Source: Streptacidiphilus albus JL83 (GTDB lineage Bacteria > Actinomycetota > Actinomycetes > Streptomycetales > Streptomycetaceae). Taken from it: a DNA stretch of 64,000 bases. The notes below the pieces were generated by a model. The model made no database searches. It was not told where the DNA came from and saw only the letters and a list, made by a program, of their open reading frames with translations. The position numbers and the translations under genes were made by a program. The number at the start of each line of letters is the position of its first letter. Position 1 is the first letter of the stretch. Positions 56,601-64,000 of this stretch are shown here, piece after piece. The stretch covers positions 620,001-684,000 of the forward strand of contig NZ_JQML01000001.1 in NCBI RefSeq assembly GCF_000744705.1, given 5' to 3'.

Positions 56601-57212
56601 TCAGGCCTGGGCCACGGCCTTGCTGTAGCGTGCCGCGACATCCGTCCAGTTGACGACGTCCCAGAGCTTGGTGACGTAGTCGGGGCGGACGTTCCGGTAC
56701 TGCAGGTAGTAGGCGTGCTCCCAGGCGTCGAAGGCCAGCAGCGGCGTCGTGCCCTGGCCGACGTTGCCGTGATGGTCGTAGACCTGCTCGACGAGCAGCC
56801 GGCGGCCCAGCGGCTCCCAGCAGAGGACCCCCCAACCGCTGCCCTGGACCGCCGTGGTGGCGGTGGTGAGCTGCTTCCTGAAGGCCTCGAAGGAGCCGAA
56901 GTTCTCGGTGATCGCGTCCGCGAGGACGCCGTCGGGGCGGTCACCGCCGTCCGGGGACAGGTTGTTCCAGAACAGCGAGTGGAGGACGTGGCCGGACAGG
57001 TTGAACGCCAGCGTCTTCTCCAGTCCGACCAGGCCGGCCGGGGTGAGCAGGTCCTTGTCCCGGGCCTCGGCAAGCTGCTCCAGGGTGTCGTTGGCCCCCT
57101 TCACGTAGGCGGCATGGTGCTTCGAGTGGTGCAGCTCCAGGATCTCGCCGGTCATGGCGCGCTCCAGGGCGGAGTAGTCGTAGGGCAGGTCGGGAAGCGT
57201 GTACTGGCCCAT
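56601..57212 (-). CDS. sodF: Iron superoxide dismutase
   Basis: Cytoplasmic Fe/Mn-type superoxide dismutase, 203 residues from ATG 57212 (an earlier GTG-type start at 57230 adds six residues). [17 protein letters not shown] opens the N-terminal hairpin; ligands are His in [12 protein letters not shown], His in [13 protein letters not shown], and Asp and His in [29 protein letters not shown] and [10 protein letters not shown] complete the family pattern. It resembles streptomycete SodF, the Fe enzyme repressed by nickel-bound Nur when the Ni enzyme SodN is available. A Nur-type box 76 bp upstream supports this identification over a manganese enzyme. Confidence 0.92.
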   Translation of the reverse strand: MGQYTLPDLPYDYSALERAMTGEILELHHSKHHAAYVKGANDTLEQLAEARDKDLLTPAGLVGLEKTLAFNLSGHVLHSLFWNNLSPDGGDRPDGVLADAITENFGSFEAFRKQLTTATTAVQGSGWGVLCWEPLGRRLLVEQVYDHHGNVGQGTTPLLAFDAWEHAYYLQYRNVRPDYVTKLWDVVNWTDVAARYSKAVAQA

Positions 57213-57287
57213 CGGGTGACACCCTTTCATCCAGTTCGATCGGGTTTCGTGCGGGCGGTCGGCACGGTCGCCCGCCCGGCAACACTA

Positions 57288-57304
57288 TTGCGAATAGGTT
57301 GCAA
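57288..57304 (-). promoter_or_regulatory. Nur box upstream of sodF
   Basis: TTGCGA-ATAGG-TTGCAA matches the streptomycete Nur consensus TTGCAA-N5-TTGCAA at all but one position of the half-sites. Related half-sites continue downstream (TTGCA at 57315-57319). It is in the expected place to let nickel repress the Fe-SOD gene. Confidence 0.7.
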
Positions 57305-57628
57305 CAACTTCAACCTTGCAGAAAGATATACCCGGGGCGGGGTCGGCCGCTCAGCCTCCCCACCGGCCCCGGCCCGGTAACGGACCGGGCTCCGTTGGCG
57401 TGCCTGCTGACCGTCTTCCCAACCGGCACCAGCCGGGACAGACGGCAGGCCCCGTCCCTCCGTCGGCCGGGTCCGACACCGTTGCGGCAGGTGCGGCGCC
57501 ACAGCCTCGGCCGGGCCTGTGCCCGGCGCGCCGGTGAGCTGACCGGCTTCGTCAATGTGGCCTGGGGCGGTACCTGCGGCGGCCGCCCACGTGGCCGCCC
57601 CCGGGGAGACCCAGGTCACACCCGCCCA

Positions 57629-57655
57629 TGTCACAACCGATGGAGCTGTCCCGTC
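57629..57655 (+). promoter_or_regulatory. ECF41-type promoter of the AhpD-like gene
   Basis: TGTCACA (57629-57635), exactly 16 bp, then CGTC (57652-57655): the published ECF41/SigJ consensus TGTCACA-N16-CGTC. It lies 43 bp before the GTG start. No ECF41 sigma gene is adjacent. The rest of the 485-bp gap 57213-57697 holds only this and the Nur box. Confidence 0.8.
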
Positions 57656-57697
57656 CAAGAGGGTGTACCCAGCGGAACGACGACACAGGAGTGCACC

Positions 57698-58171
57698 GTG
57701 GAAGCCCGTCTGAACATCATGGCCAGCCCGGTCGCCGCCAAGGCCATCAAGCACCTCATCGCCGCGAGCCAGGCGCTCGCGGAGTCGACGGTGCCGGCCG
57801 CGACGCGCGAGCTGGTCAACCTCCGCGCCAGCCAGATCAACGGCTGCGCCGGCTGCATCGACATGCACACCAAGGAGGCCACCGCGGCCGGGGAGACCGC
57901 GGTGCGGCTGCACCTGGTCGCGGCCTGGCGCGAGGCCAAGGTCTTCACCGAAGCCGAGCGCGCCGCGCTGGAGCTGGCCGAGGAGGGCACCCGGATCGCG
58001 GACGCGGCCGGCGGCGTCACCGACGAGGTCTGGGCCAACGCGGCCAAGTACTACGACGAGGACCAGCTCGCCGCCCTGGTGACCCAGATCGCCGTCATCA
58101 ACGCCTTCAACCGCGGCAACGTCATCACCCAGCAGCCCGCCGGCGACTACCAGGTCGGCCGGCACCACTGA
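57698..58171 (+). CDS. AhpD-like alkylhydroperoxidase (carboxymuconolactone decarboxylase fold)
   Basis: 157-residue all-helical protein. The active-site pattern is REVLN-type helix RELVNLRASQINGCAGCIDMH, that is E-x..-CxxC-x3-H (ELVNLRASQINGC then AGCIDMH), the AhpD peroxidase signature; the helix AERAALELAEEGTRIADA and VTQIAVINAFNRGNV follow. GTG 57698 is preceded by AGGAG. Its ECF41-type promoter matches the known link between ECF41 sigma factors and carboxymuconolactone-decarboxylase-like genes. It probably detoxifies organic peroxides or acts as a redox partner. It lies next to sodF, giving a small oxidative-stress block. Confidence 0.9.
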   Translation: MEARLNIMASPVAAKAIKHLIAASQALAESTVPAATRELVNLRASQINGCAGCIDMHTKEATAAGETAVRLHLVAAWREAKVFTEAERAALELAEEGTRIADAAGGVTDEVWANAAKYYDEDQLAALVTQIAVINAFNRGNVITQQPAGDYQVGRHH

Positions 58172-58178
58172 CGGTGGG

Positions 58179-58384
58179 TCAGTCCCGGTCGAAGACGAAG
58201 TGCGCGGCGGCCTCGGCCGGCGTGGTCGCCCGGCCGCGGCCGGGGACCTCGTGGACGGCGGTCGCGCCCTCGGCCCGCAGCCGGTCGGCGCCGCCCTGCC
58301 CGAGGCCGGCGGACCGACCAGGACGACGAGCCCGGTCGGCACCCGAATCGGGCCGGCTCCCGCTGCGGGCAGGCCGTCCGCCAT
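58179..58384 (-). pseudogene. Remnant of a P-loop kinase/AAA-type gene
   Basis: From ATG 58384 the frame reads a plausible start ending in a nucleotide-binding strand and loop, RVPTGLVVLVGPPASG (Walker A start), then is interrupted where Lys-Ser/Thr should follow. In a second frame the gene resumes as ADRLRAEGATAVHEVPGRG and AEAAAHFVFDRD before TGA 58179-58181. The middle, normally over 100 residues, is missing. Best read as a gene with a large internal deletion plus frameshift; exact family is uncertain. Confidence 0.5.
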
Positions 58385-58728
58385 GCCGACGACTCGAACA
58401 GGTGCACGTCCGCGTGGCCGCCAGGGATGCCGAGGCTTCCGGGTTCGGTGGTCACCACGAGCAGGCCCGGTTGGCGCGGGAGCCGTACGCCTCGTCCGCA
58501 CGGACCCTGTCCGGCTTGGTGCGCGGCCGACCCGGACCCGTGCGGGGCACCCGGATACCCTCCAGGGCCGGCTGGAACTGCGGCACGATCTTGATCGACC
58601 TTCACAACAGGCCCTACTGGCGCCTCTCCTGTCCGACTGCGGAAGCAGCAACGGTGGTACTGGTGCCACCGTGGATTTGGGTGCCAGGCTCATGGCCGAC
58701 CCCCGTCGAGGTGTCCTAGTGTCGGATC
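58385..58728. other. Non-coding stretch before the histidine kinase gene
   Basis: No coherent coding signal on either strand. The last 100 bases are somewhat AT-richer and presumably carry the promoter of the two-component operon. No inverted repeat of note. Confidence 0.3.
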
Positions 58729-59973
58729 ATGATGATTCCACCCGCGCTGAGGCGCTCGGCGCTTCGGGTGCGGCGGGACACCGGCTTCCTGGCCACCGGT
58801 GTCATGCCGCACCTGGCCCTGGTGCCCGTGTGGTCCTGGGGCGCGACGACCGCCGCCGAGACGGGGAACCGGGCTTTGGCGCTCACCGCGCCGGTCGTCC
58901 TGATCCTGCTCGGTGTCCCGGTGCTGACGGCCGTTCAGCGGTACCGCCACCGGGCACTCCTCGGAGTGGACATCCCTCGGCCGACGCCGACGCCGGAGCG
59001 GTGGTCGTGGGCGGCCGTCGCCCGACGGCTTTCCTCGACGCGGATCTGGCGCCAGCTCGGATACCACCTGCTCCTGGGCCCGCTGCTGGCCGCGTTGGAG
59101 CTGTCGGTGCTCGCGATGGCGGCTGCGGGCCTGGCGGGCGCCCTCGCCTACGGCTGGGTGTGGGTGCTGCCGGTGGGGGTCCGCCAGGACTGGTTCGGCT
59201 ACGCGACGTGGGCGCCGTGCTGCACGGCGGCCGGCATCGCCCTCCTGTGGGCCGTGCCCTGGACGGCGGGAGCGGTGGCCCGGACGGAGTCGCGCCTCGC
59301 GTTGGCGCTGCTCGGGCCCAGCCGGGCCCAGCGGCTCCAGGAGCGGGTCGAGTACCTGGCCGGGAGTCGCACCGACCTGATCGAGGCAGTCGACGCCGAG
59401 CGCCGCCGGATCGAGCGCGACCTGCACGACGGCACCCAGCAGCGGCTGGTCTCCCTCGCGGTCAACCTGGGCCTGGCCATGGCCACGCGCCCCGACCTGC
59501 TGGGTGAGGCCCGCGAGGTGATCGCGGAGGCGCACCTTGAGGCGAAGGAGGCGATCGCCGAACTCAACGATCTGGTACGCGGGTTGCACCCAGCCGTACT
59601 CGAAGACCGAGGGCTGGACGCGGCCCTGTCCGGGTTGGCCGCCCGGGCACCGTTGCCGGTGCGCCTGCGGGTCGATCTTGAGGAGCGGGTGGTGCCCGCC
59701 GTGGAGTCGGTCGCGTACTTCGTGATCTCCGAGGCGCTGGCCAACGTGACCAAGCACGCTCGCGCGACACGTGCCGAGGTGACCGTCAGGCGGGTCGGGA
59801 AGGTGTTGCGGGTGAATGTCACCGACGACGGACTGGGTGGTGCCGACGCCTCCGCCGGTACCGGGCTGAGCGGGCTGGCCAAGCGGATCGGCTCCGTCGA
59901 CGGGACCTTCCGCGTCAGCAGCCCCGTCGGGGGACCGACGACCGTCGCGGCGGAGCTGCCGTGCGAGCGGTGA
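58729..59973 (+). CDS. Two-component sensor histidine kinase (HisKA_3 / NarL-type)
   Basis: 414 residues. Several N-terminal membrane helices (LALTAPVVLILLGVPVLTA; LLLGPLLAALELSVLAMAA; GYATWAPCCTAAGIALLWAV) form a membrane sensor without a large extracellular domain. The HisKA_3 dimerisation domain follows with phospho-acceptor His in ERRRIERDLHDGTQQRLVSL (about residue 230), then ELNDLVRGLHPAVLEDRGL and the ATPase: ISEALANVTKHARAT (N box), VTDDGLGGAD (G1) and GTGLSGLAKRI. ATG 58729/58732 is used. It overlaps the response regulator gene by 13 bp. Its signal may be membrane or cell-envelope related. Confidence 0.92.
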   Translation: MMIPPALRRSALRVRRDTGFLATGVMPHLALVPVWSWGATTAAETGNRALALTAPVVLILLGVPVLTAVQRYRHRALLGVDIPRPTPTPERWSWAAVARRLSSTRIWRQLGYHLLLGPLLAALELSVLAMAAAGLAGALAYGWVWVLPVGVRQDWFGYATWAPCCTAAGIALLWAVPWTAGAVARTESRLALALLGPSRAQRLQERVEYLAGSRTDLIEAVDAERRRIERDLHDGTQQRLVSLAVNLGLAMATRPDLLGEAREVIAEAHLEAKEAIAELNDLVRGLHPAVLEDRGLDAALSGLAARAPLPVRLRVDLEERVVPAVESVAYFVISEALANVTKHARATRAEVTVRRVGKVLRVNVTDDGLGGADASAGTGLSGLAKRIGSVDGTFRVSSPVGGPTTVAAELPCER

Positions 59974-60611
59974 TCGCCGAGGACTCGGTGCTGTTGCGGA
60001 TCGGTCTGGTCAAGGTGCTGGAGATGGGTGGTTTCCAGGTCGCCGCGGCAGTCGGCGACGGGGAAGCGCTGCTGGCGGCAGTGGAGGAGCACCGGCCCGA
60101 ACTCGCCCTGGTGGACGTCCGGATGCCGCCCGGCTTCACCGACGAGGGCTTGCGCGCCGCGATGGTGATCCGTCGGCGGTGGCCGCGGACGGCGGTGGTG
60201 CTGCTCTCGCAGTACGTGGAGGAGCGGTACGTGGCCGACCTGCTGGCGACCAGCACCAGCGGCGTGGGCTACCTGCTCAAGCAACGCGTCGCCGATGTGG
60301 GGGAGTTCGTGGAGGCGGTGCAGCGGGTCGCGGGCGGGGGCACGGCGCTGGATCCGCAGGTCGTCGCCCAGCTGCTGCTGCGACGGGACAGCGACCCGCT
60401 GGACCGGCTGACCCCTCGTGAACGGGACGTACTGGGCCTCATGGCCGAGGGGCGCTCCAACGCCGGCATCGCCGAGGCGCTGACGGTCGGCGAGAGTGCG
60501 GTGGCCAAGCACATCAACAACATCTTCGCCAAGCTCGACCTGCCGGTGATCGACACGGACCACCGCCGCGTGCTCGCCGTTCTGCGCTTCCTCGGAGCGT
60601 CCCGGTCCTGA
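59961..60611 (+). CDS. NarL/LuxR-type response regulator
   Basis: 216 residues. Receiver domain 1-120: VIAEDSVLLRIGLVKVLEMG with the acidic pocket, phospho-acceptor Asp in ALVDVRMPPGFTDEG (about residue 52), LLSQYVEERYV and GYLLKQRV (conserved Lys). The LuxR HTH lies at about 150-210: LTPRERDVLGLMAEGRSNAG, IAEALTVGESAVAKHINNIF and AKLDLP. GTG 59961 overlaps the kinase gene. Together they form a standard NarL-family pair; targets are not evident from the neighbours. Confidence 0.93.
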   Translation: MRAVIAEDSVLLRIGLVKVLEMGGFQVAAAVGDGEALLAAVEEHRPELALVDVRMPPGFTDEGLRAAMVIRRRWPRTAVVLLSQYVEERYVADLLATSTSGVGYLLKQRVADVGEFVEAVQRVAGGGTALDPQVVAQLLLRRDSDPLDRLTPRERDVLGLMAEGRSNAGIAEALTVGESAVAKHINNIFAKLDLPVIDTDHRRVLAVLRFLGASRS

Positions 60612-60755
60612 CCGGCCGCTGGCGTCGGCACGGGCGGACAGGCACCCGAATACCCACCAGCCCCAGCAGTCTGCTTTCACATCTGCTGCAACATAACGCT
60701 CCTCCCAACGCGTTCATTTATCTGATAGTCGTTCACAACGTGTGGGGAGAAAGCT

Positions 60756-63059
60756 TTGCAGCAGACCACAGCGGGTAGCAGTGCCCGTCAGGGGCGCCTA
60801 CACCGACTCGGACGGGTACCCACCGTGCTGGTGGCGGCGCTGGGGCTGATCGGGGCCGCCGCGGCCCCGGCGACCGCGGCCCTGACCGCCGGCACGACGT
60901 CAGCGGCACCGGCAGCAGCGTCCAGCACGGGCAGCAGCGCCGGTGCGACCACCCGGACCGTCACCCTGGTGACCGGTGACCGAGTGATCGTCACCACCGT
61001 GGCGGGGCACACCCGGTACGCGATCGACGCGGCGGTCCCCGGCGACGGGGCCTTCCGGAGCTACACGGACGCGCAGGGCGACTACCACGTCGTCCCCGCC
61101 CTGGCCGAGCCCTTCCTCAGCACCGCGCTCGACCCCTCGCTCTTCGATGTCACGGCGCAACTGCGCGCCAACGCCACGACCGACGCCCGGACCGACGCCA
61201 CGACCGACGCCAAGGCCACGTCCGGCGTCGTCACCGAGGTCAGCCCGGCGACGTCCGCCCAGCTGGTGGCGGCGCTGCGCCAGGCCGTCGGCGCCGACGT
61301 CCGGGCCGGCCGGCAGCCCGGCACCACCGTGCCGCACCTGGCCGGCGTCCCGGCCGCGCCCCGCGCCACCACGGACCTGGCGAAGGCCGCGGCGGGATAT
61401 CCGCTGCGGATCCTGCAGGTGGACGTGACGGACCGCTCCGGCCACCCCGCCGCCGGCGAGGCGGATCTGATCGACACCGACGACAGCGGCAAGTTCCTCG
61501 GTGTGCTCCCGATCACCGGCGGAGTGGACCGGGTCGCCATCCCGGCCGGTCACTACAGCATCGACTTCGGCGACCAGACCTTCGACGACAACGGCAACCT
61601 CACCTCCGCCTACACGGTCACCAAGACCGACTTCACCGTCCCGGCCACCGGGACCGTGCCGGACGTGGTCCTCGACGGCCGCACCGCCGTGCCGGTCCGC
61701 GTCGCCACCCCGCTGCCCAGCACCACGCAGGCCGTCAATGTGGGCTGGTACCGCACCGACGCGGCCCCGCTGGTGAACGGGATCTCCCCGGACAACGCCA
61801 CCGGCTTCGACTACACGGTGACCGGGAGCATCCCCTTCGCCATGAACGCCCAGCCTGCCGCCAAGGTCGGCCACCTCACCACCGAGGTGCAGTGGATCGG
61901 CGGTGACGCCAAGGGCACCTACCGCTACGACACCGCCTTCTCCGGCACGTCCGTGCCCAACCCCTCGGGCTACAAGGTGGCCGCGGCGCAGCTGGCGACG
62001 GTGCACGACCACTACTACGCGGACCCGGCCGCCCCCAAGGTGGGCGGGGTGTTCGAGATGCCGATCGACTTCGCGGAGCCGGGGCCGATGGGCCCGTCCC
62101 CGATCCTCCCGCAGTCCATGCCGGCGGACGTCACCGAGTACCTCAACAGCGTCCCCAACACCTACTGGAACCAGCAGGTGTTCGAGGGATCCGGCGTGGA
62201 GTTCACGGCCGATCCGGCCGCGCTCAAGCCCGGGACCACGACCTCGGTCGACTGGGGCCGGGGGCCGCTGGCCCCCGGGGTCGGCCAGCACACCATCCAG
62301 CCCAACGCCGTGGGCGCCAACACCTGCCAGGCATGTGTCGCCGGAACCGACGTCTCGCTGGCCCTCAACGACTTCGACGACAGCACGCCCGGCCAGCAGG
62401 GCACCCCCGGCTACCTGGACGACGGGAATCCGCTGCAGGTGAGCTCGTCGCTGAGCGCCTACCAGAACGGTCAGCCGCTCACCACGACGCCGGGCAGTTC
62501 GCTGCTCTCGATCAGCGACGCGCCCGCCGCCGGGGCCCAGTACAAGCTGGTGTACACCACCAGCGCCGCCGGGCCGCAGATCAGCCAGTCCACCTCCTCC
62601 GACACCACCTGGGCCTTCTCCACCACGCCCGCCGCGGAGTCCGGAGCGGCGCTCACCCCGCAGGCCAACTGCGTCGGACAGAGCGCGACCACCCCGTGCT
62701 CGGTGCTGCCGCTGCTGAACATCAGCACCCAGCTCGCGGTGAGCGAGAGCAACACGGCCGCCCCGGGCGCCGAGACCATGGGGCTGACCCTCGGTCACGT
62801 GTCCTACAACGGCACCGGCTCGCACGCGGCCATCACCGCCGCCACCGTCCAGGTCTCCTTCGACGGCGGCAAGACCTGGCAGGCCGCGCAGCTCACCCGC
62901 ACCGGAGCGGCCTCGGCCGGGACCTACACCGCCAGTTGGACCAACCCCGCCGCGGACACCGGGACCTACCCGTCGATCCGGATCACCGCCACCGACGCCG
63001 CGGGCGGCTCGATCGACCAGACCGTGAACAACGCCTACGAGATCGTCAAGGGGGCCTGA
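60756..63059 (+). CDS. Secreted protein like a subtilisin precursor lacking the catalytic domain
   Basis: 767-residue exported protein, TTG 60756 with GGGGAGA upstream; residues about 1-42 are a signal peptide (VLVAALGLIGAAAAPATA). Residues about 65-145 (TRTVTLVTGDRVIVTTVAGH, DYHVVPALAEPFLST, LDPSLFDVTAQLRAN) match the N-terminal propeptide region of large streptomycete S8 proteases. The Asp, His and Ser motifs of a subtilisin domain are absent; instead the chain runs directly into beta-rich segments (YPLRILQVDVTDRSGHPA, SYTDAQ, VVLDGRTAVPVRVATPLPST) that resemble the regions after the protease domain in those enzymes. Function may be inhibitor, chaperone or surface protein. It is followed two bases later by a sedolisin gene. 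Confidence 0.8.
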   Translation: MQQTTAGSSARQGRLHRLGRVPTVLVAALGLIGAAAAPATAALTAGTTSAAPAAASSTGSSAGATTRTVTLVTGDRVIVTTVAGHTRYAIDAAVPGDGAFRSYTDAQGDYHVVPALAEPFLSTALDPSLFDVTAQLRANATTDARTDATTDAKATSGVVTEVSPATSAQLVAALRQAVGADVRAGRQPGTTVPHLAGVPAAPRATTDLAKAAAGYPLRILQVDVTDRSGHPAAGEADLIDTDDSGKFLGVLPITGGVDRVAIPAGHYSIDFGDQTFDDNGNLTSAYTVTKTDFTVPATGTVPDVVLDGRTAVPVRVATPLPSTTQAVNVGWYRTDAAPLVNGISPDNATGFDYTVTGSIPFAMNAQPAAKVGHLTTEVQWIGGDAKGTYRYDTAFSGTSVPNPSGYKVAAAQLATVHDHYYADPAAPKVGGVFEMPIDFAEPGPMGPSPILPQSMPADVTEYLNSVPNTYWNQQVFEGSGVEFTADPAALKPGTTTSVDWGRGPLAPGVGQHTIQPNAVGANTCQACVAGTDVSLALNDFDDSTPGQQGTPGYLDDGNPLQVSSSLSAYQNGQPLTTTPGSSLLSISDAPAAGAQYKLVYTTSAAGPQISQSTSSDTTWAFSTTPAAESGAALTPQANCVGQSATTPCSVLPLLNISTQLAVSESNTAAPGAETMGLTLGHVSYNGTGSHAAITAATVQVSFDGGKTWQAAQLTRTGAASAGTYTASWTNPAADTGTYPSIRITATDAAGGSIDQTVNNAYEIVKGA

Positions 63060-63061
63060 GC

Positions 63062-64000
63062 ATGCGGCTGTCACCCACTTCTTCCAAGGCTGTCCGGACC
63101 GCCGCCGGATTCGGCGCGCTGGTCGTCGCCCTGATGGTGCCCTTCAGCGGCACCGCGCAGGCCGGCCCGACGACCACTGCGGCCACCGCCGCGGCCACGA
63201 CGCACGACGCCTGCGGTGCCGTGTCGCCGGGCGAGGCGCGCTGCCTCGCGGTGGTCCGCGACAGCGGACACAGCGGCTTCGGCGTCCGCGGCCCCGCGGC
63301 CGCCGCCCAGGCCGGCCGGAACGCGGCCGCCGCGACCCTGCCGACCGGCTACGGACCGGCGGACCTGCAATCGGCCTACCGGCTGCCGGCCACCGGCGGC
63401 AAGGGCCAGACCATCGCCCTGATCGAGGCGTTCGGCGACCCGACGGCCGCCTCCGACCTGGCCGTCTACCGCACCACCTACGGGCTGCCGGCCTGCACCG
63501 TCGCCGGCGGCTGCCTCCGCGTGGTCAACCAGAAGGGCAAGTCCTCGCCGCTGCCGGCGGCCGGGACGACGAAGGTCACCGCCGGCTGGCAGACCGAGAC
63601 CTCGCTGGACCTGGACATGGCCTCGGCGATCTGTCCGGACTGCCACATCCTGCTGGTCCAGGCCGACGACCAGACCGACGCCGACCTGGGCGCCGCTGCG
63701 GCAGTCGCGCCCTCGCTCGGTGCGACCGAGGTGTCCAACAGCTACGGCATCCAGGAGTCCAACGGGGTCTCCGGCTATGCGAAGGACTACCAGCACGCCG
63801 GCGTGGCCTACGTGGCCTCCTCGGGTGACTACGGCTACACGGTGCCGTCGGAGCCCGCGGTCTTCCCCGGGGTGATCGCGGTCGGCGGCACCTCGCTGAC
63901 CAAGTCGACCGACGCCCGCGGCTGGACCGAGACCGCCTGGGACCTGGCCGGCAGCGGCTGCTCGGCGTGGGAGGCCAAGCCGGCCTGGCAGCACGACACC
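63062..64000 (+). CDS. S53 sedolisin-type secreted protease (truncated by window end)
   Basis: The first 313 codons of a secreted serine-carboxyl protease. Residues 1-35 are a signal peptide (TAAGFGALVVALMVPFSG, then AQAG). A short propeptide (RCLAVVRDSG, LPTGYGPADLQSAYRLPATG) leads to the catalytic domain: GWQTETSLDLDMASAI has Glu179 and Asp183 of the sedolisin E-x3-D pair, DCHILLVQADD follows, and YVASSGDYGY carries Asp256 for the oxyanion hole; VIAVGGTSLTK follows. The nucleophile Ser (in SGTS-type motif) lies beyond 64000. ATG 63062 is two bases after the previous stop, so the two genes form an operon. Sedolisins are acid-active secreted proteases. Confidence 0.9.
   Translation, partial: MRLSPTSSKAVRTAAGFGALVVALMVPFSGTAQAGPTTTAATAAATTHDACGAVSPGEARCLAVVRDSGHSGFGVRGPAAAAQAGRNAAAATLPTGYGPADLQSAYRLPATGGKGQTIALIEAFGDPTAASDLAVYRTTYGLPACTVAGGCLRVVNQKGKSSPLPAAGTTKVTAGWQTETSLDLDMASAICPDCHILLVQADDQTDADLGAAAAVAPSLGATEVSNSYGIQESNGVSGYAKDYQHAGVAYVASSGDYGYTVPSEPAVFPGVIAVGGTSLTKSTDARGWTETAWDLAGSGCSAWEAKPAWQHDT

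Overview
The window is chromosomal DNA from a high-G+C actinomycete, most likely family Streptomycetaceae (Streptomyces, Kitasatospora or Streptacidiphilus; I cannot separate them by eye). Reasons: extreme third-position GC, many GTG starts, a Zur regulon of znu transport genes plus zinc-free ribosomal protein paralogues, a Nur-type box before a SodF-like superoxide dismutase, a SigE-family ECF sigma factor, an SCO5389-type protein and several long secreted proteases. No rRNA, tRNA, CRISPR array or intact transposase was recognised.

Layout. 0-3 kb: secreted M9 collagenase, then a non-coding stretch with a small coding remnant. 3.2-7.4 kb: acyl-CoA dehydrogenase/TetR and LysR/MFS exporter, each a divergent regulator-target pair with a palindrome between. 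7.5-12.3 kb: CGNR zinc-finger remnant, GT39-type glycosyltransferase, extra enolase divergent from a MarR regulator across a tandem 13-bp repeat. 12.4-14.8 kb: secreted lectin/aerolysin-like protein and secreted esterase in one operon. 14.8-18.8 kb: small zinc-ribbon membrane protein divergent from an XRE-NACHT membrane NTPase, then an aldo/keto reductase with a MerR-type promoter. 18.8-23.6 kb: peptidoglycan recycling (sugar kinase, MurQ, serine hydrolase, NagZ-like GH3). 23.6-28.9 kb: phosphotriesterase-like hydrolase, double-HTH Lrp regulator, UbiD-UbiX-amidohydrolase operon.

28.9-32.1 kb is accessory DNA: a lipoprotein fused in frame to a broken zeta toxin, a perfect 32-bp palindrome, and a three-gene operon with 4-nt overlaps that looks like a toxin-antitoxin module. 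32.3-38.4 kb: a secreted beta-rich protein, a PucR regulator, an EthA-like Baeyer-Villiger monooxygenase overlapping an esterase, and a Cys-rich small protein. 38.5-46.8 kb is a zinc-starvation block: Zur box, ZnuA-ZnuC-ZnuB-ZnuB, a zur-like gene destroyed by deletion, a sigma/anti-sigma-like pair, remnants of rpmF, rpsR and cobW, a second Zur box, intact rpmG and rpmE2, and an SCO5389-like gene behind a third Zur-like box. 47-51.2 kb: universal stress protein, SulP transporter, alkylsulfatase. 51.5-56.5 kb: DUF202 protein, a Ser/Thr kinase-MFS exporter fusion, and divergent cbiD/cobK. 56.6-60.6 kb: SodF, an AhpD-like protein behind an ECF41-type promoter, a P-loop gene remnant, a two-component system. 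60.7 kb to the end: a secreted protein resembling a subtilisin precursor without its catalytic domain, then a truncated sedolisin.

Two themes stand out: unusual fusions (kinase-MFS, lectin-pore former) and an unusual number of deletion or frameshift pseudogenes, concentrated in the Zur regulon and the toxin-antitoxin region.
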